64,000 bases of DNA from the NCBI RefSeq assembly GCF_001423845.1, contig NZ_LMPM01000001.1, forward strand, positions 2,406,153 through 2,470,152, written 5' to 3'. How positions within the stretch are numbered: the stretch's first letter is position 1; each line of letters opens with the position of its first letter. Source of the stretch: Sphingomonas sp. Leaf357. Its GTDB lineage: Bacteria; Pseudomonadota; Alphaproteobacteria; Sphingomonadales; Sphingomonadaceae. The position numbers and the translations under genes were made by a program. The notes under the pieces were generated by a model, which was given only the letters and a program-made list of their open reading frames with translations, had not been told where the DNA came from and did no database searches. Below are positions 53,769-64,000 of the stretch, piece after piece.

Positions 53769-53859
53769 ACGCGAGGAAGCGCTTAGGCGGGCTAGCGCCC
53801 GGGTGCAAGGCGAATAGCGGTTTGCGACGGGGATTGGCGGCGCATCGCGGCGTAGCCAC

Positions 53860-53892
53860 GAAAAAGGGCGCCCCCTTACGGGAGCGCCCTTG
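53860..53892 (-). terminator. Rho-independent terminator of the Lpp-like gene
   Basis: A stem aagggcgc with its complement is followed on the minus strand by TTTTT. It lies about 40 bp after the stop codon of the gene at 53933. Confidence 0.85.
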
Positions 53893-53932
53893 ATCGAACC
53901 AAATCCATCGGGCCGCGCAGGCCCGACAGGAC

Positions 53933-54199
53933 TTACTTCATGTTGTCTGCCTTGGCGTCCGCAGCGTCGCGAACGTTGTCGGCTGCCGCGTTCAGGTTGT
54001 CGGCGGTGTTCGACAGTGCGTCGGCCGCAACGGCGTTCGACGTGTTGTCGGCCAGCGCGTCGATGTTGTCTGCGGTGGCTTCAAGGTTGTCTGCGGCGAC
54101 GTCGGCGTTGTTCACGACGGCTTCGGCCTCAGGGGACTTCGTGCAAGCAGCCACGGACATCAGGCCGGCGGCGGCGAGAACAAATGCGATCTTCTTCAT
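53933..54199 (-). CDS. Small Ala/Asn/Asp-rich repetitive lipoprotein (Lpp-like)
   Basis: This 88-aa product starts with a lipoprotein signal (MKKIAFVLAAAGLMSVAAC, lipid at Cys19). The mature part is a continuous helical heptad-type repeat rich in ADN/AAD motifs (for example TADNIDALADN and NTADNLNAAADN) and ends in ADNMK with a C-terminal lysine. The E. coli Braun lipoprotein has the same design and is linked to peptidoglycan through its terminal lysine. Sequence identity is low, so this could be an analogue. A strong terminator follows. The gene stands alone. Confidence 0.7.
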   Translation of the reverse strand: MKKIAFVLAAAGLMSVAACTKSPEAEAVVNNADVAADNLEATADNIDALADNTSNAVAADALSNTADNLNAAADNVRDAADAKADNMK

Positions 54200-54355
54200 G
54201 CGGTTGCTCCCAAGCATAGCAAAACTCGCGGCCAGCTCGATTGCCCCCCGCGAAACCCTGCAAATAACGGCGTTTGCGGAACCGTCAATCGCAAACTCCG
54301 ATCAAGACGATCGGGATTCAGCTTGTGGCAAGGAGAGGAGGCGACTCGGTTCGTC

Positions 54356-55783
54356 TCATTTTGCCGGAACGGGCCCGATATCCTCCGGCGCATTCGCCAC
54401 CACCGCCAGCATCGTCGTCCACGCCGCCACGTTCTGCGCGAGCTGCACGGGGTCGATCCGATCCAGCGTATCTTCGGGCGTGTGATGATAATCGAAATAG
54501 CGCTGGCCGGACTGGTTGAGATCGATTCCCGCGACGCCGGTCGCCAGTACCGGTTCGACATCGCTGCCGCCATGCGCCGCGTCCTTGCCCTTGACGATGC
54601 CGAGCGGGGCGAGCGACGCGCCGACCCGATCGCCGACCGGTTTGGCCATATCGGGCAGGCTGGCCTGATAGCGCCAGACCGTGTCCGCTCCGAAATCGGA
54701 TTCGGCGGCGAGCACGTGCCGATCGCCCTTGTGCGCTTCGGCATAGGCCCGGCCGCCGAAGCCGCCGACCTCTTCAGACCCGAACCACACGACCCGGATC
54801 GTGCGTTTGGGGCGCGGCCCGTCGAGCAGGCGCTTGGCCGCCGCCGCGGTGATCGCCACGCCCGCGCCGTCATCGATCGCGCCGGTGCCGAGATCCCAGC
54901 TGTCGAGATGCCCGCCGATCAGCACGATGCCGGCCTTCGCGTCGCTGCCCGGTACTTCGGCGACGACGTTGCCCGATTCGTGGGTACCGGTCTGCTGCGG
55001 GGTGAGGACGAGCTTCAGCGTGACGGGCTTGCCGCGCGCCACCATGCGCGCGAGGTTGTCGGCGTCCGAGGTGGAAAGCGCCGTCGCCGGAATCGGCGTC
55101 ACGCCGGCGGCGAAGTTGGTCAGGCCGGCATGTGGCCCACGCCCGTGATCCGAACCGATCGAGCGGATCACGATCGCCGCCGCGCCCTTGCTCGCCGCGA
55201 CGTTCGGTCCGGTGAAACGCGCCGCGCCGAACTGGCCGTAGGTCGATCCGTCCTGCGTCGCGACCATCGCGTTCGACACGAAGGCGATCTTGCCTTTCAG
55301 GCTGCCGTCGGGCGCGGACTGGAGATCGGCGAAACTCGGGAAATAGACGATCTCGGCGGTCAGCCCCTCCGGCGGGGTCGCGCCGGAATTGCCCAGGGCG
55401 GTCAGGTGGAATTTCTGCTGGAAGGGCGAAACGACCTCGGCCGTCTCGACGCCGCGCACCCACACGGGCATCTGATACGTCTCGATATGCACGTTCTTGA
55501 ATCCGAGCGACTTCAGCTTGACGACCGCCCAGGCGCGGGCCCGCGCCTCCGCCTCGGTGCCGGCCAGGCGCGGGCCGACCTCGGTCGTCAGCCCTTCGAC
55601 GATGTCGTAGGCGACCTCGTCCTTCAGTGCCGCGTCGCGCAGCTTGGCGACGGCCGGATCCACCTTCACCGGCGCGGGCAGGGTGGTGCGCTGCTGTGGG
55701 CGCGTCGGCGCCGGAGTCTGTGCGGACACTGAAGCGGAAAGGGCGGTGCCGGCCAAAGCGGCGAGCATCAAAGCGCGGTTCAT
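54356..55783 (-). CDS. M28-family exported aminopeptidase with PA domain
   Basis: The 475-aa protein has a signal peptide (MNRALMLAALAGTALSASVSA), a protease-associated insert (about residues 150-290) and an M28 zinc peptidase domain. Zinc ligands are visible in GGHLDSWD, DDGAG and SEEVGG, with DFGAD and HHTPEDT later. It probably acts in the periplasm on peptides. ATG 55783 is chosen because it starts the signal; longer frames lack one. It is unrelated in order to the second M28 gene at 58444. Confidence 0.88.
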   Translation of the reverse strand: MNRALMLAALAGTALSASVSAQTPAPTRPQQRTTLPAPVKVDPAVAKLRDAALKDEVAYDIVEGLTTEVGPRLAGTEAEARARAWAVVKLKSLGFKNVHIETYQMPVWVRGVETAEVVSPFQQKFHLTALGNSGATPPEGLTAEIVYFPSFADLQSAPDGSLKGKIAFVSNAMVATQDGSTYGQFGAARFTGPNVAASKGAAAIVIRSIGSDHGRGPHAGLTNFAAGVTPIPATALSTSDADNLARMVARGKPVTLKLVLTPQQTGTHESGNVVAEVPGSDAKAGIVLIGGHLDSWDLGTGAIDDGAGVAITAAAAKRLLDGPRPKRTIRVVWFGSEEVGGFGGRAYAEAHKGDRHVLAAESDFGADTVWRYQASLPDMAKPVGDRVGASLAPLGIVKGKDAAHGGSDVEPVLATGVAGIDLNQSGQRYFDYHHTPEDTLDRIDPVQLAQNVAAWTTMLAVVANAPEDIGPVPAK

Positions 55784-56230
55784 ACGAAATCTCCGTCGTG
55801 TGGCGACCCGGTCAGTGCCGCTGTCGGATGCGAGGCTTAAAGCGAACCGGCCCGGCAGGACATCCCACAAACACCGCCCCCGAGAAGCAGGTCGAAAAAC
55901 CACGCTGTCCTACACGCCATCGGTCATGCCACCATGGGATTATGCTCCATCCAGCACCCTCGTCTCGATACCGAACTGCCCCGGCTCGCCTGCCGGATCC
56001 GTCGTCCGCTGGCCTGTCGCAACCGCAGATCGTGTGACTTTGTGTGAACTTCCGAGTCGCTGAACCCGGCCAAACCGGCCCGGCACGACCGGCGAAGATC
56101 CGGGCTACGATTCGGGCGAAGGCGTTCCAGCCCACGCATCCCTCGCGCAGGTTTGCCAATCCGCCCCGCGGCCATTACATCGCCACCCGACCTTCCCGCA
56201 GACCATTTCGCTAAGAACGGAGCAATTCCC
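55784..56230. other. 447-bp intergenic region with a GTGTGA repeat
   Basis: No coding region is convincing here. It contains the 23-bp GTGTGA motif (56030-56052), which also precedes korB. The 56153-56230 part could only extend ettA upstream without a domain. The rest is a likely promoter region for the two divergent genes. Confidence 0.45.
56030..56052 (+). promoter_or_regulatory. GTGTGA direct-repeat motif upstream of ettA
   Basis: This is the second copy of the motif at 1894-1916, with one mismatch over 23 bp. It has two GTGTGA half-sites in direct orientation. Distance to the ettA GTG start is about 180 bp. The purpose is unknown. Confidence 0.35.
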
Positions 56231-57910
<1,680 letters not shown>

Positions 57911-57976
57911 TCGGGGAGGGGGGCTTCAACGATGCCTCGTCATCTCCGGGCAGGTGAGGATGATCGATAGATATAT

Positions 57977-58003
57977 AGGCCGTCGGGGCAATCCGGCGGC
58001 CTT
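57977..58003 (-). terminator. Hairpin between ettA and acylphosphatase
   Basis: Stem aggccgtcgg faces ccggcggcct with a short loop. On the minus strand it follows the acyP stop by 5 bp, followed by an AT-rich run. It may terminate both genes. No clean uridine tract is present. Confidence 0.5.
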
Positions 58004-58007
58004 CGCG

Positions 58008-58280
58008 TCAGGCGCCGAGCCGCTTGGTGAACCCCTTCAACCGCGCATCGTTGGCAGCATGGATCTCGACATTGTCGACGCGGGCCAGCGCAGGGCCTTC
58101 ATGCAGCAACTGGATCATCTTCTCGACCTCGGCATCGTCGCCCGAAACGACGACCTCGACCGATTTGCCGCTGTTGCGGACATAGCCGGTGATGCCCAGC
58201 ACCCGCGCCCGTGTGACTGTCCAGTTGCGATAACCCACGCCCTGCACCTTGCCGGTTACGATGATTCGGTGTGCCGCCAT
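58008..58280 (-). CDS. acyP: Acylphosphatase
   Basis: This 90-aa enzyme hydrolyses acyl phosphates such as 1,3-bisphosphoglycerate or carbamoyl phosphate. The signature VTGKVQGVGYRNWT includes catalytic Arg18. The phosphate cradle and Asn36 are in TGYVRNSGKSVEVVVSG. Length and fold fit the family. The ATG at 58280 is normal. It faces ettA and is divergent from the M28 gene only by orientation (both are on the minus strand). Confidence 0.94.
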   Translation of the reverse strand: MAAHRIIVTGKVQGVGYRNWTVTRARVLGITGYVRNSGKSVEVVVSGDDAEVEKMIQLLHEGPALARVDNVEIHAANDARLKGFTKRLGA

Positions 58281-58443
58281 GTCGTCTATGCCCGTCGCCT
58301 TCGTCCGTGCGACCCCCGCCCGGCTTCGTTCGCGATGGCTATCAGCTAGCCGCCGTCGTCACAGATGGGGCGCTGAATTCCGTCGCGATTCGAACAGCTT
58401 CTGCCGTCAAACGGTCACCAGATGCGACGACCCGATCTCATCC

Positions 58444-60086
<1,643 letters not shown>

Positions 60087-60090
<4 letters not shown>

Positions 60091-60872
60091 CGTACCCGCT
60101 TCACATAGGTGCGCCCGTCCTGCACTTCGCTGCGGAACTCGGGCAGGGTGGCGATCAGGTCGCCCAGCTTCGCGAAGCCGTAGCTGCGCACGTCGAAGCT
60201 GGAGCGGTTGCCGGCGATGCGTCCGACTTCGGACACGCTGGCAAAGCCGTCCGCGTCGCGCTTAGCCGCTTTCCATGCATCGCCGAGCAGCTTGAGCAGT
60301 TCTTCGCCAACCGGGAGGGGTTTGTCCTTGGCCGGGGTGGGCGTTGGAGCAGCGGCGGCACCCTTGGCCGGCGCAGGCTTGGCGGTCGTCGTTTTGGGCG
60401 AGATCGCCGGGGGCAGCGGCATCTCCTCCTGCACGGCGAGGCCGGTGACGTCGATGAAGCGCGTGCAGGCCTGGCGGAAACCCTCGGGCGTACGCGACGA
60501 TCCGAACCCGTAGACCGGCAATCCTTCTTGGCGGATGCGCATTACCAGCGGCATGAAATCGCTGTCCGACGACATGATGCCGAAGCCGGTCACGCGACCG
60601 CGATACAGCAGGTCCATCGCATCCACCGTCATCTTCATGTCGGTGGCGTTCTTGCCCTTGGTGATGTCGAACTGCTGTTGCGGCTCGATCCCGTGCTTCA
60701 GCGTCAGCGCGGCCCAGGTCTTCAGGCCCGGCTTGCTCCAATTGCCATACGCGCGGCGCACGTTGACCGATCCGAGATCGGCCAGCACCGTCAGCACCGG
60801 ATCGAGCGAGGAGGGCTGGGCATTGTCGGCGTCGATCAGAAGCGCGACGTTGCGGGAAGGTTCGTCGCTCAT
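60087..60872 (-). CDS. NYN-domain protein with C-terminal OST-HTH/LOTUS domain
   Basis: This 261-aa protein has an N-terminal NYN (PIN-like nuclease) domain: ALLIDADNAQPSSLDPVL, the GKNATDMKMTVDAMDLLY acidic centre and IMSSDSDFMPLVMRIR. An alanine/proline-rich linker (about 155-185) leads to a LOTUS domain (about 190-261) with LKLLGDAWKAAKRDADGFAS and FDVRSYGFAKLGDLIATLPE. Such proteins probably cut RNA and use the LOTUS part for RNA or partner binding. The ATG is at 60872; the stop meets the M28 start. Confidence 0.9.
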
Positions 60873-60942
60873 GGCCGTCTCCTCGGATTGTCGCGCGGAG
60901 CGGTATCAGGCGGGCGGGGGGCGTGTCACCCCCCGCCAAGCC

Positions 60943-61323
60943 TCATGATCTGGAACGCGTCGCGTCCACGCTCCAGGCACCCGCGCCGGCCGCTGCGAGG
61001 TACAGGAAGATGAAGCAATAGAGCATCACCGGCTCGCCGCCATTGACGCTTGGGAAGGGCGATTTGGGCGCATGGACCATGAAATAGGCGACGGCCGACA
61101 TGCCCGCGAGGACAAAGGCGACCGGACGCGTCAGCAAGCCCAGCACGATCAGCGCACCGCCGGCCAGTTCCAGCACGCCCGCCACCGTAAACAACGGGTT
61201 CAGCGGCATCGGGAAGGGCGGGAGGTTGAAGAATTTCGACGTGCCGTGATGGAGAAATCCGAGCCCGGCGACGATGCGCAGCAAGGCGAGAAGCTTGGGG
61301 GACCAGGTGGCGGGAATCGGCAT
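60943..61323 (-). CDS. DoxX-family membrane protein
   Basis: The 126-aa protein has four likely membrane helices and the typical N-terminus LLALLRIVAGLGFLHHGTSK followed by FTVAGVLELAGGALIVLGLL. DoxX proteins occur in membrane respiratory or redox complexes. No specific role is known. It is a single-gene unit between greB and NYN genes on the same strand. Confidence 0.85.
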   Translation of the reverse strand: MPIPATWSPKLLALLRIVAGLGFLHHGTSKFFNLPPFPMPLNPLFTVAGVLELAGGALIVLGLLTRPVAFVLAGMSAVAYFMVHAPKSPFPSVNGGEPVMLYCFIFLYLAAAGAGAWSVDATRSRS

Positions 61324-61376
61324 GGCAGACAGTCTCCGTTACGAACGTGCATTCGTTTCACTTCCGTACGGATGCG

Positions 61377-61880
61377 TCAATTCTCGTCCGCGAAACCCTC
61401 CGGTGACGGATAGGTGATCGCCATCACCTCATATTCGCGCTCTCCGCCGGGCAGTTCCACGCGCCGCACGTCGCCGATGCCGGCCCCGCGCAGTGCGCGG
61501 GCGAGCGGGGCGTTCCAGCCGATGCGGCCTTCGCCGGCCTCGGTCTCGTCGTCGTCGACGAGCGTCAGCGTGCGGTGATTGTCGTCCTCGTCGGCGATGG
61601 TGACGGTGGCGCCGAAATAGATTTTCGAGCGGTCGGGCTGCTGGGTCGGATCGATCACCTTGGCGGCCTTCATGCGGCGCGCGAGAAAGGCGGCGCGACG
61701 ATCGATCTCGCGCAGGCGTTTGCGCCCGTAGATATAGTCGCCGTTCTCCGACCGGTCGCCATTGCCGGCGGCCCAGGAGATGACGTCGACCAGTTTGGGC
61801 CGTTCTTCACCGAGGAGTTGACGGTATTCGGCGCTGAGCACGGCATAGCCTGCCGGGGTGATGTAGTTCGGGCGATCCAT
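61377..61880 (-). CDS. greB: GreA/GreB-type transcription elongation factor
   Basis: GreB-type factors bind RNA polymerase through the secondary channel and stimulate transcript cleavage to rescue stalled complexes. The 167-aa protein has an N-terminal coiled coil with the acidic tip AAGNGDRSENGDYIYGRKRL. The C-terminal FKBP-like domain follows (FGATVTIADEDDNHRTLTLV). The NGDYIYGRKRLREIDRR signature favours GreB over GreA. It is a stand-alone gene followed by a palindromic repeat pair on its upstream side. Confidence 0.92.
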   Translation of the reverse strand: MDRPNYITPAGYAVLSAEYRQLLGEERPKLVDVISWAAGNGDRSENGDYIYGRKRLREIDRRAAFLARRMKAAKVIDPTQQPDRSKIYFGATVTIADEDDNHRTLTLVDDDETEAGEGRIGWNAPLARALRGAGIGDVRRVELPGGEREYEVMAITYPSPEGFADEN

Positions 61881-61901
61881 TTTCTTACCGTAACCCAGCC
61901 C

Positions 61902-61992
61902 CGTTCGTCATCCCAGCGCAGGCTGGGATATTTATGGGGCGGGCGTAGCGTTCTCCCCGTAGAGACCCCGGCCTTCGCTGGGGTGACGAACG
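61902..61992. repeat. Diverged facing pair of family C palindromes
   Basis: Arms 61902-61929 and 61965-61992 are imperfect inverted copies related to 10220-10302. They lie between greB and the lytic transglycosylase gene. Confidence 0.75.
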
Positions 61993-62014
61993 TTGTGGGA
62001 TGGGCTTACAAACC

Positions 62015-63997
62015 TCAGCCCGGCCGGCCCTTGCCGAGATACCAGCTCATCTTGTTCGTCGCACTGGCCGACCGCGCCTGGGCCGGGTTCATCAGATCGT
62101 AGACGACCGCATTCTCCAGCACGCGCTGCACGTAGTTGCGCGTTTCCTGCAGCGGAATCGCCTCGATCCAGTCGACGATATCGATCGTGCCCATGCGCGG
62201 ATCGCCATTGGCGCGGAGCCACTTGTTAACGTTGCCGGACCCGGCATTGTACGCCGCGATCGCCAGCGGATAGCTCGCGAAATTGCCGTAGATGCGCTGG
62301 AAATAGGTCGATCCGAGCTGGATGTTATAGTCCGTATTGGCGGTCAGCGCGGCCGGATCGTACGACATGCCGAGCTTGCCCGCCTGCTCGCGCGCAGTGC
62401 CGGGCATCAACTGCATCAGCCCGCGCGCGCCGACCCGGCTGATCGCGGCGCGATCGAACTGGCTTTCCTGCCGCGCGATGGCGTGGATCATCGACCAGTT
62501 CGCCGCCTGGTCCGCCGGCACCTTCACGCTCGGGAACGCGACCGTCGTATAATCGGTCAGCCCGTTCTGCATCGCGCTGCGCCCGACCATCACGCCGAGA
62601 TCGGGCCGGCCGATTACGCGCGAAAATTCGCTGGCCAGCGCATGATCGCTGTCGCTCTTGGCGTCGATCGCGATCTGGCGGACGAACAGGCTCTGGTCCT
62701 CCCAGCGCCCGGTGGTGCCGAGATATTGCGCGGCGCGCACGACCTCGCGATTGTAGAATTTGCTGCGCGCGCTGGCGTCGATCGGCCGGGCGAGCGGCGC
62801 GGCGGGCGGGGTCAGCGACTGGCCCAGCCGCTCGATCGCCAACTGGCCGTAGAACAGATCGCGATAGCCGGCGGCGCGGGCGAACCAGGCGCGCGCATCC
62901 ACCTGACGTCCGGCGGCCTCCGCCGCGCGTCCGGCCCAGTAATAGCCTTTCGACTGGGATTGCGGTGTCTGCGATCCGCGGGCGTAGCGATCGTACATGC
63001 CGATCGCGTCCGCCGGGCGGCCGGCCTTCATCGCGGTCTGCCCGGCGAGCCAGACGAGGCTGGTGTAATCGTCGCGTTCGCTCAGCGGTGCCTTCGACAC
63101 GTCGGTGCCGGCGGGATAGGCATCGTCGACCTTGCTGGCGATGTCATAGGCCAGCGTCAACTGACCGTCATTGGCGGATTCGCGCGCGTTGGTCAGCAGC
63201 ACGTCGTACCAGCGCCCGACATCGCCCGGCCGGGTGGCGAGAAGGCGCGGGCGGGCGAGCAGGGTGCGCGCGGCCGGGGCGGCCGCGCCGTTGCGGAGCC
63301 AGATCGCGCGATCGGCGATGAAGCCGGGATCGTTCGCGCCGGTCGCTTCGACGGAAGTTGCCAAAGTTGCCGCCTGTGGGGCATTCATGCGCAAGGCCAG
63401 GCGGGCCTCGAAAATCGGTCGTTTCAAGGGGCTTACGAAGAAAATCTGGCGCTGGGCCGATTGCAGGCTGTTCTGCCAGAGCAATTTGTCCATCCGCGCG
63501 TCCTGATCGAGCGGGCCGAAGGCGGAGGAGAAATCGGCCTGAAGCTTGGCCTCGTCGGTGGCGGCGAGCGATCCACCGACCCACGCCTTGCGCGCCGCCG
63601 CATTGGCCTCGTCGCGGAAGCCGCTCATCGCCAGGGCACTGGCGAACGCCGTGCCGCCCGCGCCCGAACGCGGCGGGAAGCGACGGAAGAAGGCGACCAC
63701 GGTGGAGGGCGCCCAGGCACCCTTGGCCAATGCGCGCTCGGCCGTGTCGCGCAGACCCGTTTCGCCCGGCCAGCCGGGATGCGCGAGCAGGAAACGGGCG
63801 TAATTCTCGAACGGATAGCCGGGCGACTGGCGCAGCGATTGCCACTCGACCACCGCCGAGGCGAGAGCGGCATCCTGCGACGGGGTCTGGCCCTCCAGCA
63901 TCTGCTGCACGCGGCCCCAGCCGAGCTGTTCCTGCCCGGCCGCCATCAGGCCGGCTGCGGTGGCAAACATCAGGGCGGTCTTGAACAGCGGTATCAT
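62015..63997 (-). CDS. slt: Soluble lytic murein transglycosylase
   Basis: The 660-aa exported enzyme cleaves the glycosidic bond in peptidoglycan with anhydromuropeptide formation. The N-terminus is a signal segment (MIPLFKTALMFATAAGLMAA). A long helical superhelix follows, and the catalytic SLT domain is C-terminal with Glu511 in IARQESQFDRAAIS. The lysozyme-like GARGLMQLMPGTAREQAGKL and later NYVQRVLENAVVYDLM motifs are typical of Slt70. The ATG at 63997 lies at the window edge and is the likely start. Confidence 0.93.
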   Translation of the reverse strand: MIPLFKTALMFATAAGLMAAGQEQLGWGRVQQMLEGQTPSQDAALASAVVEWQSLRQSPGYPFENYARFLLAHPGWPGETGLRDTAERALAKGAWAPSTVVAFFRRFPPRSGAGGTAFASALAMSGFRDEANAAARKAWVGGSLAATDEAKLQADFSSAFGPLDQDARMDKLLWQNSLQSAQRQIFFVSPLKRPIFEARLALRMNAPQAATLATSVEATGANDPGFIADRAIWLRNGAAAPAARTLLARPRLLATRPGDVGRWYDVLLTNARESANDGQLTLAYDIASKVDDAYPAGTDVSKAPLSERDDYTSLVWLAGQTAMKAGRPADAIGMYDRYARGSQTPQSQSKGYYWAGRAAEAAGRQVDARAWFARAAGYRDLFYGQLAIERLGQSLTPPAAPLARPIDASARSKFYNREVVRAAQYLGTTGRWEDQSLFVRQIAIDAKSDSDHALASEFSRVIGRPDLGVMVGRSAMQNGLTDYTTVAFPSVKVPADQAANWSMIHAIARQESQFDRAAISRVGARGLMQLMPGTAREQAGKLGMSYDPAALTANTDYNIQLGSTYFQRIYGNFASYPLAIAAYNAGSGNVNKWLRANGDPRMGTIDIVDWIEAIPLQETRNYVQRVLENAVVYDLMNPAQARSASATNKMSWYLGKGRPG

Positions 63998-64000
63998 GTG

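Overview
The window is about 64 kb of high-GC chromosomal DNA and looks like an alphaproteobacterium of the Sphingomonadales, most likely Sphingomonas or a close relative. This rests on the overall gene content, a pyruvate dehydrogenase E1 beta subunit with an N-terminal lipoyl domain, a PEP-CTERM protein, sphingomonad-style intergenic palindromes, and many 4-bp ATGA/GTGA stop-start overlaps. I see no phage, insertion sequence, plasmid or CRISPR. Two tRNA genes are present (CAU elongator type and Pro-UGG), and no rRNA.

Layout. 1-3 kb: two-subunit 2-oxoacid:acceptor oxidoreductase (korAB). 3-5 kb: a GxxExxY-family gene framed by a perfect 17-bp inverted repeat, then a photolyase. 5-13.5 kb: cyclopropane synthase-type methyltransferase, serine hydrolase lipoprotein, SDR, purF, small Rho-N-like protein, hisI, lipoprotein, and a MerR regulator with an acyl-CoA dehydrogenase. 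13.5-18.3 kb: gene-poor stretch with a PEP-CTERM protein, a HEAYPGHH metallopeptidase-like protein, a SleB cell-wall hydrolase and a small exported protein. 18.4-23.2 kb: cysK with an MFS transporter, then pdhA-pdhB. 23.3-26.6 kb: an orphan Tad-type TadG/TadE/TadE operon. 26.6-38.9 kb: housekeeping and conserved genes (squalene/phytoene synthase-like, EF-hand, trmFO, SRPBCC, GbsR-type regulator, lysoplasmalogenase, DUF488, DUF952, gyrA, SDR, yaaA, TPR). 39-41.6 kb: an Lrp regulator divergent from a degenerate histidine kinase.

41.6-51.5 kb is the most interesting part. It is an envelope lipid/glycan region: polysaccharide deacetylase, tandem thymidylate-kinase-like P-loop proteins, a Wzx/MATE-like flippase, a CHAD-like helical protein and an ArnT-like membrane glycosyltransferase. 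It ends in a tightly coupled trio: a diacylglycerol/ceramide-kinase-family protein, a Tam41-like nucleotidyltransferase, and a MobA-like NTP transferase. The trio reads as a kinase plus two nucleotidyltransferases that could make an activated or anionic lipid. In a sphingolipid-making organism the lipid may be ceramide, as with the cpg genes of Caulobacter.

51.5-64 kb: phosphate transporter Pit next to a NUDIX-DUF47 fusion, tRNA-Pro, a small Lpp-like repetitive lipoprotein, two M28 peptidases, ettA, acylphosphatase, an NYN/LOTUS protein, DoxX, greB and a soluble lytic transglycosylase.

Intergenic regions carry several families of dispersed palindromes, often as facing pairs between converging or adjacent genes. 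Start codons were chosen from ribosome-binding sites, signal peptides and overlaps; uncertain ones are flagged.
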